Assembly (NCBI GenBank): GCA_028023455.1
Contig: JAQFVV010006312.1
Coordinates: forward strand, 1,180,001-1,244,000
Direction of reading: 5' to 3'
Origin: Epiperipatus broadwayi
Lineage: Eukaryota > Onychophora > Udeonychophora > Euonychophora > Peripatidae
DNA length: 64,000 bases
Positions 39,822 through 51,359 of the stretch are shown piece after piece; the first letter of the stretch is position 1; every line of letters begins with the position of its first letter. The position numbers and the translations under genes were made by a program. The notes below the pieces were generated by a model. That model worked only from the letters and a program-made list of their open reading frames with translations. It was not told where the DNA came from and searched no databases.

Positions 39822-40550
39822 TGGACGTGGCCAACTTAAAATCTCATAGTGTATCCCCTGCTTCATCTAGTGGAAGTCGTACTATAAATGTATCTGATAG
39901 TTTTAATAAAAAATTAAGAGACTGGGAAAGAAAAAGAAGTGTTAAGGAAGCAAGTCCAATTTTAGAACGTAAAGGTTCAGGAAAAGAAAAAAATAAAAGA
40001 GAAAAAAAATATGACAAAGACAAAAAAGAATATCAGAAGATAAAACTCTATAGATATAAAAAAGAAAAGGATTCTTTAAATAAAGATGATTCAAAGTTTT
40101 ATGGTAAAGGAGAAATCACTATTCAAACAACTTCTGGAAAATTTAGATTTGAAGGAATATCAGATGAATTTACCAGAAAATTGCTTGAATGGGAAGCAAT
40201 GCAAGGATATACTTCAGAATATTCAACTCTAGCATTACTTGATTCTCATCATACACGATCCCAATCAATGAAAGAAGCAGCTAATTCTGAAAGTCCAAAA
40301 TCTAAAAGACCAAGGTGCAGATCAGAAGGAAGTTTACTTGATATTTCACAAAATTCAGTTGAAAGAAAACCATCTACTAGCAGTAGAGAAAGAAAAAGAT
40401 CAACTTCTGTAAAACCTATGGAACTAGAAAAAACAGATTCATTTTCTAAAGATAATGTAGGTAAATGGATAGAAAATAATGCTAAACCTATTGAAAATAG
40501 CTATGAGTCAAGACCAAGATCACACTCATGGAAACTAAAGTATAGACCAG
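39822..40550 (+). CDS. Large internal exon of the unidentified long-intron gene (exon 2 in window)
   Basis: A strong acceptor (ATTATTTTAG) and donor (GTAAGG) bound 729 nt, exactly 243 codons, phase 1 at both ends. The protein is hydrophilic and rich in Ser, Lys and Glu. Residues ~10-25 are Ser-rich. Near residue 27 is F-N-K-K-L-R-D-W-E-R-K-R, followed by a highly charged Lys/Glu/Asp tract (~50-85). Then comes G-K-F-R-F-E-G and F-T-R-K-L-L-E-W-E (~115), clearly a second version of the first motif. Ser/Arg-rich sequence follows, and the exon ends R-S-H-S-W-K-L-K-Y-R-P. This looks like a disordered scaffold or cytoskeleton-associated region with short repeated helical motifs. Codon use is natural and there are no stops. 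Family unrecognised; the GTG at 39821 is not a start codon. Confidence 0.8.
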
Positions 40551-40714
40551 GTAAGGTTATTATTAATTTTTGCATTATCTCTCTTTAGCATTTATGTTAT
40601 ATTTTTTGTATAATAAATTTGTTTGCATAATTTAAGTTCTCAGCCGAATAGTTTAATTTAAATTGCTTATGTAATTTTTATGTTTTATACTTTTAAATCG
40701 CATTTTAGATTTAT

Positions 40715-43330
40715 CAGGGCCGAAAGAAGGGTCATCAGCGCCCTTATGCAAAACAGTAATTGGCACCCATCCCCCTCAAAAAAAAAAAGAAATTCTAAGT
40801 GATTTTATTTACATTTTAATGTTTTATTAAAAATAATGTATATAATTATAAGCTTTTACAGAACTGAATTTAGATACAATATCATCAACATTTTGAGTAT
40901 TGCATATGTCATTCTCTATAGCTATCATGGATAAATTTACCCAATGTAAATAATTTTTTATGATTTTTAACTTCGAAAATGATCTCTCTCTAGCTAAACT
41001 TTTAGGAAAAGTTAATAGAATTCTTACTGATATGCTCAAATTTAGGAATGAAATGGTCAAATCATTTTCATGAATGTAACTTAGAATATCAAGTGGATCT
41101 TTGCATTGAGACAATTGATTTGAAAATAAGTTTTTATAGAAACATAGATCTTTATACAATTCCTCTCCATTTATATCTTTATTATTATCATTGTCACTCA
41201 AATGAATTTGTAGATTCAAACATTCTTATTAATTTTTTTTTTAAATCAGCTTTACCAAATTTATTTATAGTTGACAAAAATTCAAATCGTTTGTTGTGGG
41301 TTCCTATTTGCATAAATCTCTCATCAAGAGATGCAATGGTCTATCCAATATTGTGAAAAAGAAGTTTACTCTGGATTTATCTTCAGGTGCTTGAGATCCT
41401 TCGTCTTGATGTTCATAATAATAAATTTTACTTTTTTTCCTGTTTCTTATTATATTATTACTGTCGAAGAGTGTCACTCCTAAATTTTCACATAATTTTT
41501 AGCTGTTTGGAGTAACGAATTGTAGAAAACATCTGTATGTAATTAATAAAAAAATGTTTTACATTTTTAATGGCTAGCAAAGCATGTGAAATATTTATTT
41601 GAGAATTTGACTAACAGGATTTATAAAATATAGCACGTCATACCATAATACAAAAGAACATAGAAAGTGATAATCTTTTAATTTTGTACATAAGCTTTCT
41701 TGTTCAAACTTGTCATTAGAGAATATTTCAAACAAAACATCATATCTTTCTCCTGCTTGGTGTGTCAGTGGTTGAAGAGCATTTATACAACTTTCCCATC
41801 TAGTATCCAAGATGGTTTTAACGTTAATGAGGTAATGTGTTTTTTAAAATAACCCAGCATAATAGATAGCATGAAAAAATTGTAAATTGCTTGTATCATT
41901 CTAAAAAAACTTATGGTTTCTGAATTTACTTTTGCAGTATCATTAACTACTAAATTTAAACTATGAGGTGCATATTGTACAAAAAAAGCTCTGGAATTTT
42001 GATTTAAAATTAATTTTTGCAGGCCACTTTTCTTTCTTTTTATGTCAGCCCCATTGCCATATCCTTGGTCTCTTATATTTTGTATTTCTAAATTCCAATT
42101 TTGCAGCTTGTTAATTATTACATTATATAAATATTCATCTGTGGAATTCTCAATTGCCCAAAATCATCCACAATGCTCTTCAATAGATACTTTTTGATTG
42201 CAGTAAACATATCTAATAATAACTCTCATTTGTTCAGTGTGACTTTTATCTGAAATATAATCTAATATAATAGAAAAATACTTAGCCAATCTAATAGATG
42301 ACAAAATTTTATCTTGATAGCATTACTCAGAAATTGAATAATTTCATTTTTTATGTCTTTGCTTAAATAATTGCTCTTATATTTGGATTTTAGTGTTCTA
42401 TTTATATGAGTCTCCATAACTAAATCAAATTTAGTGAACAATTTAAGTAATTTCAAAAAATTATCACTATTTTTTTCATATAGTACCATGTAGAGGTAAA
42501 CATTGTGAAGCAAGATATTTTATTATTTCAATTATTCTTACACATACATTTGACCAATGTTTTTTCTCCAATTCCACAATGTTTTGATTTTCTGCATAAA
42601 TGATCTTATTGTCTGTCAGTCAAGTTTTTAAATCATACCACATTTTTATACATATGTGACCAAGACTTTTTTTATGTATGTGAAATGTATGAGATAAATT
42701 TTTCCATTGATTATAATTATGTGATACAAAATTTGGTGCAGAATCGCTACAATTTGTTGGTCAAAATAATTTACAAGAAAAACAGAAAACCCTATTTTTT
42801 GAATGTGAATAAATTATCCAGGATCTATGTACCAATGCACCATTTTCCTTTTTTTTTTAATAATAAACCTTATTAAACTTTTTTCTTTTAGAATTCCAGG
42901 GATAGAATATGTCTTTCTTTTGAATAAGTCCATATTCAACCAAAGTAAGTCAAAGTTGATTAGCAATTTTGGGCCAATATTCTGAATCTTCCAATTTATC
43001 AAATGAAGAGTTTTGTTGTTTTTCATTGATTTCTTTATTTGGCTGATCTTCATTGCAATTTTTATTTGGCTGTTCTTCATGAGAATTTTTCATTGGGATG
43101 TTCTATATTTAAAACTTGAGTTGGTTGTTATTTTTTCAAAACCTCATCTTCAACAACAGAGAAACCTTGTCCATGTTTATTACATGAATCCCCTTCATTT
43201 GTCAGTTTAAGGTTTTTTTAATAAATATATAAAATCCTAAAGTGTTCCAAATTTAATTTTTCTTCTGCAGCCTTTTTTTTTCTATTTTGAAAACTGGACA
43301 ATTTTTCCGTCCCTCTATATTATTGTATCT
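40715..43330 (-). mobile_element. Decayed hAT transposon, ZMYM1-like transposase, inside the intron
   Basis: On the minus strand the pieces appear in the order of a ZMYM1-like hAT transposase. They are an N-terminal segment (42814-43080, with N-W-K-I-Q-N-I-G), a following segment (42262-42513, N-F-L-K-L-L-K-L-F-T-K-F-D), T-R-W-E-S-C-I-N-A with Q-A-G-E-R-Y-D (41595-41810), and a C-terminal dimerisation-type block (40827-41219, L-A-R-E-R-S-F-S-K-L-K then I-A-I-E-N-D-I). Many stops and frameshifts separate them. The 3' terminal inverted repeat CAGGGCCGAAAG is visible at 40715; the other end was not found. Such proteins cut and paste hAT elements. It starts only 165 bp after the exon 2 donor and runs antisense to the host gene. 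Confidence 0.8.
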
Positions 43331-44672
43331 AAAGAAGAAGTGGTAAATTAATTATTTATTAAAATATTATATTTAAAGTTCTATCCTTAATTTTTTCATA
43401 TCAATTTATTCATTGTAATAGAATCACTGATTCATGTAAATGTGTGTGTCAGATGGTATTTAATTTAAAATAATATACATATATGTCTCTGGTATAGGTT
43501 GTATTCAATACTCAGCTTTGTTATTAAAAGTTCATTAGCATAACATTTTTATTCTTATAGTACATGCTCTATCAATTTAATACTTCTTTAACTTCAAGAA
43601 GGAATTCATATGTTATAAAGATTAGAGGTTGTGGCACACAAAAATAACCATTTGACATTTTAGCTTCTAGCTTACCCACCTAATCCTAATCTTAATTATA
43701 AATACATCTCATAATACTGATATTATTTGCATATCTATTCAATTCACTGATTACAAAAATCAGAAAACAACATTATAGAACCTTATCATCTCAACTACTG
43801 AACTTATTTTTCATATGCACATAAATGTTCATGTTACAACTCATATTTTTGCAACATTATCAGGTGCTGCTACATTGTAGTGCATTGATATATATTGTAA
43901 CTAATAAAATAATGAAGAGCATAGCCTACAGAAATTTAGATGTCAAAACATTTGTTTAACTTATACTATGCAGATAATTACTATAATAGGACTTTTTACT
44001 GTAAACAGAATAATTAAATATATAAGAAAAGACTATATTAATAAATAAATAATATCTTAGGGTTATGAAATTCAAATATAATTATATTATTTGTAAATAA
44101 GAATACGTAAGTCTAACAATACTTATATGTTTGTGCCAGCCATATATCAAATTGACATTTAAGTAGAAAAAATAAGACTTAAAATTATAATCTTTAACTT
44201 AAAAAAATATTTATTATCGATATGGCTAAATAAGGGCATTTTATTGTATTTAAACCATATCTTAATCAACTAAGCATTAATATTTAAACTGTGTGCAAGT
44301 ATTTACAATAAATATAAATAACATTAGTTTAGCTTACTCTAACATCTGTAATTATAAAATTGCAATAATTAAGTTTATCTGTAATATTTCTTCTGGATAA
44401 TAATTAATTTCTTATTTTTGTAAACTTACTTTTTACATTTAATTATAGATAACTGAATCATGCTTAATTAATTCCAGATTACTTTTATTTATTTTGCTTT
44501 TAATTCCCTGCAATGTTTAATCTTTCTTTGCTTTTAATATTGTTTTCTAATCCCAATATTTCACTTTGTGACACAGAGCAGAAGATAGCCATAATGTAGG
44601 AAATTATAACTAACCCGAAAAAAATCATACAAATGATTAAAAAAATTTACTTGTTAATGCTGTGGGAAGACA
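43331..44672. other. AT-rich intron, nothing identified
   Basis: No clear open frames, repeat ends or splice-flanked exons. The missing end of the hAT element may lie here, too diverged to see. Confidence 0.5.
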
Positions 44673-44680
44673 GAATACAG

Positions 44681-45085
44681 CAGAGGTCCCCAACCTTATG
44701 CCCGTGGGCACCATGGTGCCCGCAGACCATTTTCCGTGTACCCGTCGCTATCCAAACACAATAAAAAATTATTATCTGATATAAATAAATTTAATTTTTA
44801 AAATTTCTTATAAATTATTATAAGTATAGAGGATTTGAAGTCAGATTTTTAAATCTGACTTCAAATCCTCTATACTTACAATTAAGCTCCCAGGTTTGTG
44901 AAGAGTGCCTGGTTTCAAATATTTACTTATAAATTATTGTATTATATTGTAATCAAATTGTAGGGCATACTATACTTTATTTTTGAAATAAATATTTTTT
45001 TGTACATTGAATAAATAAACGGTGTCTGCCAACTGGCTGGTATTATAGAATGTGCTCTTAAGTGCAAAAAGGTTGGGGATCCCTG
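44681..45085. mobile_element. Short non-autonomous hAT element with exact 8-bp target duplication
   Basis: Terminal inverted repeats CAGAGGTCCCCAACCTT (left) and CAGGGATCCCCAACCTT (reverse complement of the right) differ at two positions. GAATACAG stands at 44673-44680 and again at 45086-45093, the 8-bp duplication typical of hAT. The terminal sequence is of the well-known Charlie-type style. The element is 405 bp, carries no transposase and contains a perfect hairpin at 44821-44878. The ZMYM-type element at 40715-43330 has different ends (CAGGGCCG), so it is probably not the source. Confidence 0.92.
44821..44878. repeat. Perfect 28-bp inverted repeat with 2-nt loop
   Basis: TAAGTATAGAGG...CAGATTT at 44821-44848 is exactly complementary to 44851-44878, with TT between. 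The match ends sharply on both sides. The arm resembles the end of the repeat units at 58480-58830 (TCTGAGTTCAAATCCT there, TCTGACTTCAAATCCT here). Confidence 0.95.
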
Positions 45086-45109
45086 GAATACAGGGTAAAA
45101 ATTTGAAAA

Positions 45110-45515
45110 TGGAAAAAAAAATGTTTCAAATATGGATTTAAAGGGTATTTGTCCTGGATATTTTGGAAAACAAATAATCTGGGAGAGACAAGTAAAAACC
45201 CAATGGCAGGGAAATAGGGGAAGTAAAATTTCTGATAAAATCATTCATAAAAACATGGACATAATAAGAGTGAAGCAACTTATGATGAAATTGAAAATTT
45301 GTGAGAAAAATGTTAACCTTTTTAAATAGACAGTGGTTCAAGGATATCTACAATAGTAAGAAAGACTGGAGTGTACTGTTAAATAACTATAATATGGTCC
45401 CATTAGAGAAAACAAATGTTAAAGCTCATGATATGAGTGGGAAAATGTTGAAATTAATCAGTAGGAAAATAAATTTTCTTACTATTATATATATAAACAA
45501 CAATGCTTAAACAGC
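45110..45515 (+). other. Two overlapping short open frames, unrecognised
   Basis: Frames at 45132-45329 and 45301-45510 overlap and have lysine-rich, plausible-looking content (W-E-R-Q-V-K-T-Q-W; W-F-K-D-I-Y-N-S-K-K-D-W). They lie just upstream of the Gypsy relic and could be its 5' coding remains, but no gag or protease motif is visible. Confidence 0.2.
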
Positions 45516-48500
45516 ATTAAACTGTTGCACATGCGCTTTGGATTTTAAATATAAAATGAATGAATACTAACACCTCAACCACATGATAAATCTTTGGAAA
45601 AGATAGAATGGCCATCTATCTTTTCAAACCCAAACGCTTTTGCATGGGTGAATCTTAAGTGTTTGAAAGTGAAGGCGTGAAGTTATTAAATAATCACTTT
45701 AAATTACTTTTACATGGTTGGATAAATGATGCTGGTGAAATTTATTAGAATTTACAATACTTCATTCTTATTTGAAATCAAATGTATGTAAATAAGTCAA
45801 TTATTTTATATAACGCAATGTTTTTTATAGTAAAAGAAAAAATTAGTTCAATATTTGGTAGAGAATGATTTCAAGCAATACAAATTCATATTGTGCAAAT
45901 TTTTTTTATTAGAACAAGAAATCTAAAACATCTGCATTTATTTAATGAAAATCTCATACAAATATGCCCTATAGGTATTGGACTACTTGACAATGCATAT
46001 CCAGTGTTTTTCAAACTGCTTAAAGTTCCATTTGGATAAAAATTAAAGTTAAAAGAAAAAAAATTAAGGATTAGATGATAGGGACATACTTATCCTGATT
46101 GAAATATCAGAATGGGCTGTGCCTATAGAGATAGTATATAAATCTAATGGTCAGATCTCAGTATGTTCTTATTATAGAGTAATAGTCAATAAATACTTAA
46201 ACATGGGGGCATATCCAGTGCCATTCATGCTTTGCCAAACTAGTTCTAAACTCTGATTTTATAAACACAGTGGAATATTGAGCCCCAACAACACTTTTGA
46301 TTTATTTAAAGATAACAGGCTATCATTCACTATAATGATAGCACCAAACATATTTCAGACAAAGATTAATGCTATATTGCAAGGATTAGATAGTGAAATA
46401 TTATATTTTGATGACATACTTATTTGCCAGATATTATTTAAAATCTCTTGTAAACTAGAAAAATTTTGGGCTGAATTAAATGTGCACAAAATATAAGAAA
46501 CATGAAAGAATTGACATTTGTAGGTTATATAACTTCAAAAAAAGTAAATGACCAGAGCAAGCAGTAAAAATGTTATCAGACCCAGAAATATTAAAGAAGT
46601 CATCACATTTCTTGGTCTGATAAATTACTTTGAAAATTTGAACAAAATTTAAAAGTGGAATTGGTCACAAATGCATGAACAAACTATTTATATGAAGCAA
46701 AGCAGTGCTTTCATCTGAAAAATTACTGGTTTATTTTGACAATTCAAAGATGTTTCAGAATAAGGAATGGCAGTGGTTATGTATCATCCAAGTTACAATG
46801 ACGAAAAATCAATGGCTTACACATTGAGAACCTGTCTAAAGCTTAGAAAAATTACAGTCCACAAAAAGCATTAGTTATGTTCATTTTGAGAAACTTACAC
46901 CAATATTTTTTGGTCAACCTTGCCAAATACTAACTAATCATAAACTGTTATTATATTAGCCATTGATAAACTAGCTCATTGGAACCTATGTATGTTGAGA
47001 TTGGAGATATGTATTATTGGAAAATAATTATCAGTTGATATGTAGGAAATAGAAAGAAATTTTACATGAAGACATTTTTTTCTGTTATTATGTGGTTCAT
47101 TTTTATCTGTTCTTTTTAGACAAATTATATACATGTATTAGACACAGATGTATTTAATAACAAGAAATTAATAAAATGGACACTGGGAAACAAATGTTAT
47201 CAATTAATTTATAGGTTGAATAAGGGAATATGCTGGTCTACTAGTAAACCACAATGCCTTTTGCCAAATATTTAGACAAACCATGAAATCTTATAAATCT
47301 GCAAAGATTATATGTTATTGGAAAATAAAGTTGTCATATCACATGAGAATAAACAAAGATTCTTTAAGTTATTGCATAAATAGCATCCAAGTATTGTTCA
47401 AATTAAGATATATTGGGTATGTATGGTGATCAAACATAACAACAGAGATTGAAAAAAATGTAACCAATACCAGACAACTTAAAGAGTTTAAGGCATTTCT
47501 TGGTCTGATCAATTAACTGTATTTTAGAAATATGATTAATAACAAATACTACAGAATTGGAAATGAATGCAGTTATTTATCATTTATGTTACAATAATGA
47601 AAGCCCAATGCTTTTGCATTAAGAACCCTTTCAAAGGATGAGAAAAAGAATAGCCAGATCAACAACAAAAAAGTTTATTATATTTGTTTTTAAAAAAGTT
47701 TCAGAAATTTTGTTTTAGCTAACCTTACCAACAAATCAAAAACTTTATTAAGATTAATAACCAGAGATGAGCTAGATGGAGACCATTTGACTCTGCATAT
47801 GTTGAGACTAGGGATATGTCATATCAATATATGTTTATTGGAAAATAGAAAGATATTTTACATGCAGATGCTTGGTTTAGAAACCCATATAAAAATAAGC
47901 TTCATAGTAACAAAATAGGAAAACTATGTAGATGCATCATAGATATTTAGTAACAAGAAAATAGCAAAATGAAGAAGAGCAGACAAAGGTTGACTACTGA
48001 AAAATTACAATGACTTAGCTAGCTTTTTCAGTAAACCATGGAATCTTATTTGTCTAAAGTTTCTGTGTTAATGAGGAAAAAAGTTATACCAATTGAGGAT
48101 AGACAAACATTTTTGAAATTACTGCATAAAGACCAACAGGTAACATTCACATTGAATTTATGATTGATTGCCAAACATAGCAATAACAATTAAAAAGTCC
48201 ATAAAATGTGCAGTGTGTCAATCTCCAATGACTATGCAGATATATAACATAGTCAAGGGCAAGAAAAACATGGCGACTAGTTCTTATAAAGCCACATGCT
48301 CCATTAAATTAATGGTCAATTGCTTCTTATACTCTTAAGTGAATATTTTAAATATGCATAGTTTACAAGTATTAATAAAACATACTAACAGCTTATGATT
48401 ATCAGTTGATATTTATAAAATGGAAAGAAATTTCACATACAGATACTTTATTCATAAACCCAAATAAAAATAAGCCTCATGGTAACAAAATAAAAACTAC

Positions 48501-48732
48501 ATATATCAGACTCAGAGGTACTTTCAATTACTTATAAGCTGGATCAGAAAAGGTTGGCCTATTAGTAAAACATAATGTCTTGTGCCAGTTTTTTGGAAAA
48601 ATCATGAAATATTATTAGTCTGCAAAAATGGTGTGTTAATGGGAAATAAAGTTATATGACCCAAGGATAGACAAAGGTTCTTTAAATTATTGCATGAAGA
48701 ACATGCAGATATCATTCACATTAAATCATTAT

Positions 48733-49248
48733 TCAAGCACAAGTGCGTGTGCGGCGCAACTGCACCCAAAAGCTGTAATACAAATAACTAAAAATATTAA
48801 AACAGCTGAGTACTTTCAAAGGATCTTGCCTTCCTAATCATAGCTTGCTTATGTTTAAATTTATGCAAATATGCTAATTCCATCTTTTTGATAGAGAAAA
48901 ACACGTGTCCTTCCTGTTTATGGCATCGCTGTCGCGAGAGATAAATAAAGCCTCTTTGATCTTTCTTTTGAGGTCATGTCTCTCTCTACATACGATGGTA
49001 GGATTGTCCGGAATGCACTCATGGTGACTTGTGCACTGGTGCTGATAAAAAACTGAATAAGTAGAAGGATCGTTGCGAGCTCTATTATACGAATACCTGT
49101 GTTGCGCCAATCGTGTGGCCAGAGATGCCCTGCTTTCCCCATAATATGTGCCTTTGCAATAGTTATTTGGACAAGCAATGTTATATACTGTATGGGGGGT
49201 CTGTAACAGTGGAGTTTAATCTTTGGTATTGTTAATTAGATTGTTAGA
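48733..49248 (-). mobile_element. 5'-truncated Penelope-like element with 13-bp target duplication
   Basis: A 516-bp insertion, much less AT-rich than its surroundings, flanked by exact copies of ATTAAATCATTAT (48720-48732 and 49249-49261). On removing it, the Gypsy integrase remnant continues across the junction (H-I-I-K-S-L context), so the target was the older Gypsy relic. It holds the C-terminal GIY-YIG coding end and about 140 bp of 3' untranslated sequence. Extreme 5' truncation is common in Penelope-like elements. Confidence 0.88.
48874..49205 (-). pseudogene. GIY-YIG endonuclease domain of a Penelope-like element (intact C-terminal part)
   Basis: About 110 codons without a stop, ending in TAG at 48874. 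Order: V-Y-N-I-A-C-P-N near the start (the GIY position), T-Y-Y-G-E-S (the YIG position), R-A-S-L-A-T-R-L-A-Q-H-R (the conserved Arg/His region), H-H-E-C and D-L-K-R-K-I-K-E-A-L. It ends A-I-N-R-K-D and W-N. This is the single-strand nicking endonuclease domain that opens target DNA for Penelope-like elements. The rest of the protein, including reverse transcriptase, is missing because of the truncation. It is better preserved than the Penelope element at 51360-53300 and belongs to a different subfamily, judged by its dissimilar C-terminal sequence. Confidence 0.85.
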
Positions 49249-49694
49249 ATTAAATCATTATGTATTTGATATACCTGGTAGTAAAACAATATTGATTAAA
49301 AAATCCATAAAAATTGTACAACTCATCAATCTTCAATGAAAATGCTGATATATAGTAGGATTAAAAGCAAATAGAGCATGGCAAACAGTTCCTATTAATC
49401 CATGTGTCCCATTAATGATAAATTGCTCATTGGACCCGTATATGCATTCTTTAAATATATAATGCCATATTATAAAAAATACAAGTGCTAATAAAACAAT
49501 AAAAAATGAAAGAAATTTATGTCATGAGTGTTTATGATAATGACACAGGATGTGTAAAAAAGTAGAGTACTTCATAAGTTAAGTGATTAAATCCACATGT
49601 ATTCAGATTTATCACTCAGAATTGAATTGATTGGCTGAAAATGCCAATTAAAAATGAAAAAGGTACTTAAAGTTACTAATAGCATGAACATATA

Positions 49695-51355
49695 TGAACT
49701 TTGTTATGTTATATCAACATTTTATGCCAATGACCATTAAAGAAAATCTTCCACAGAATTTCTGATGTGTGTAAAATTACAAATTAAATTAACAATGGTA
49801 ATTCCATAAGATGATGAACAGTGCTGATATAATAATAATAAATAAAAATGTATAATAATAAAAATTGGGTTTGAAACTTAATAAGCAAAAAATGGTTAGA
49901 GAGGATATTCATATTAGCAGTCACAGTGTGAGTAAATAATGAGACAAAAAATATTAAAGACATGTATTGTAAATCATGTTTACTAATGGCAGATAGAGGT
50001 AATAGTCTACTCCAAAATAGAAATGTCCCTGGAAGATAAAATCAAAAACTTGCATGAAAAACAAAAAATAGACACTATAGAATCAGAAAAAGGAAATTTT
50101 CCAATTAAAAAAAAGCAAATTGGAATAGATAAAATAGAAATGAATAAAATATCTGCATATATTTTTTAGGTATCAAAAAAAAAATGTTAAGATCATAGAA
50201 ATTTAAAAACTAATGTAATAATACATATTGATCCACTTTCTGGAGTAAGAAGAGAGATGAAATATTGGCATTATAAAGAGAATTAGAATGGAAGAACATT
50301 AATCTGTGCAAGAAATTAAAAGTAAAGCAAAATAAAAGTAGTCTAGAATTAATTAAGCATAATTTAAAAATGCAATGAAAAATAAGTTTATGAAAATAAG
50401 AAATCAACTGTTGTCTAGAGAAAATAATTCAGATAATAAAAGAACATAATGCAGATTTTATATTTACACAAGTTAAATTAAGCTAGTTAAATTTAGTTAA
50501 TCAGATAGAGATATTTATATTTACCTCATTGAGTATAGAATATTCCATATTTCCATGGTGTATGAGCTCTTTCATTTTCTTTTCTATTTTCATGATCTTC
50601 TGAGAATTGCAATTTGTAGCAGGAGAATTTAAACAAGGGGCATCTTTTGCCAGGGTCTTAGCCTCTATAGGTTTGAAAGTAAACTAGGAAACTGAAGGAG
50701 TACACCTTGATCAATATTTTCTCAATGTAAAAAGCTAATAGATTATAATTAAATATATATAGCAAAGATAGTTTAGAAATACAATACTATCCATTATGTA
50801 TTCCAGAAGATTTGTGGTCATAATATTTTCATTGTATTTATATACTGAACTATTTCCATAATCTAATTTTAAGTTTTGAGTGTTTTTAAAAAAAAATATT
50901 TTATTTAAATTTTCAAATTACATTCAACTGTTAGTAATTGCACACACAACATTTGGAGGTATTTTACTCTCCTCTCTTCTTCAGGTGTTGCTGGCCTGAT
51001 CAGTGATAGTACTAGCATGGGAATTAAATCTGAACTTAACAATCAGTAGTAATTTCATATACTTACCTATGAAGTTCCTCATGATTTGTCCACTGTCTTC
51101 AAAGAGCAAAGTCAATTAGTGGTTTCCATATATTGTGTATATTCATTATATTTAAAGTTGGCCAAGGTAGAAAATCATTGACTTTCTTATGTAAATCTAA
51201 ATCTGAATGTATATTTCCTAATGGTTTGCAACTAAAAACTCCACTTCCAGAGAGATGAGAAAATTACTCAAGAGAGCAAATTCCACTCTGTTAAGAGGAA
51301 GAATAAATGCTCAAAGATTTTTCAAATAATAAACCTTGCATTTCATTAATAATAT
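49695..51355. other. AT-rich sequence between Gypsy and Penelope elements
   Basis: Mostly featureless. At 50940-51010 the minus strand reads CCTGAAGAAGAGAGG, then AGTAAAATACCTCC, a pattern like the GAAGAAGA...CGAAACG segments often seen near Penelope ends, so it may be part of that element's leader. The lysine-rich tract near 50010-50160 looks like chance coding. The minus frame 50210-50407 is not recognisable. Confidence 0.4.
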
Positions 51356-51359
51356 AGAA

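Larger units (their letters stand above)
45850..49690 (+). mobile_element. Ty3/Gypsy retrotransposon relic, at least two overlapping pol copies
   Basis: Reverse-transcriptase remnants run through W-A-V-P-I, K-S-N-G-Q-I (46110-46160), A-P-N-I-F-Q-T-K-I-N-A-I-L-Q-G-L, and the catalytic box Y-F-D-D-I at about 46403-46417. These are followed by T-F-V-G-Y-I, F-L-G-L-I-N and RNase H-type remnants to about 47060. A second set follows: F-L-G-L-I-N near 47490, then A-V-I-Y-H and R-K-R-I-A near 47570-47660. Integrase zinc-binding remnants (paired Cys, C-A-V-C-Q-S near 48215) and a further partial set at 48400-48720 show that duplicated or nested copies are present. No long terminal repeats were found and every frame is heavily broken. 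A Penelope fragment at 48733-49248 splits the last part. Confidence 0.75.

Noticed and set aside
39821-39823. GTG as a start codon for the exon 2 protein
   Set aside because: The G at 39821 is the last base of the AG acceptor; the frame is entered by splicing.
48918-49178. 86-codon minus frame overlapping the GIY-YIG domain
   Set aside because: It is another frame of the same strand; the GIY-YIG motifs are in the frame ending at 48874.
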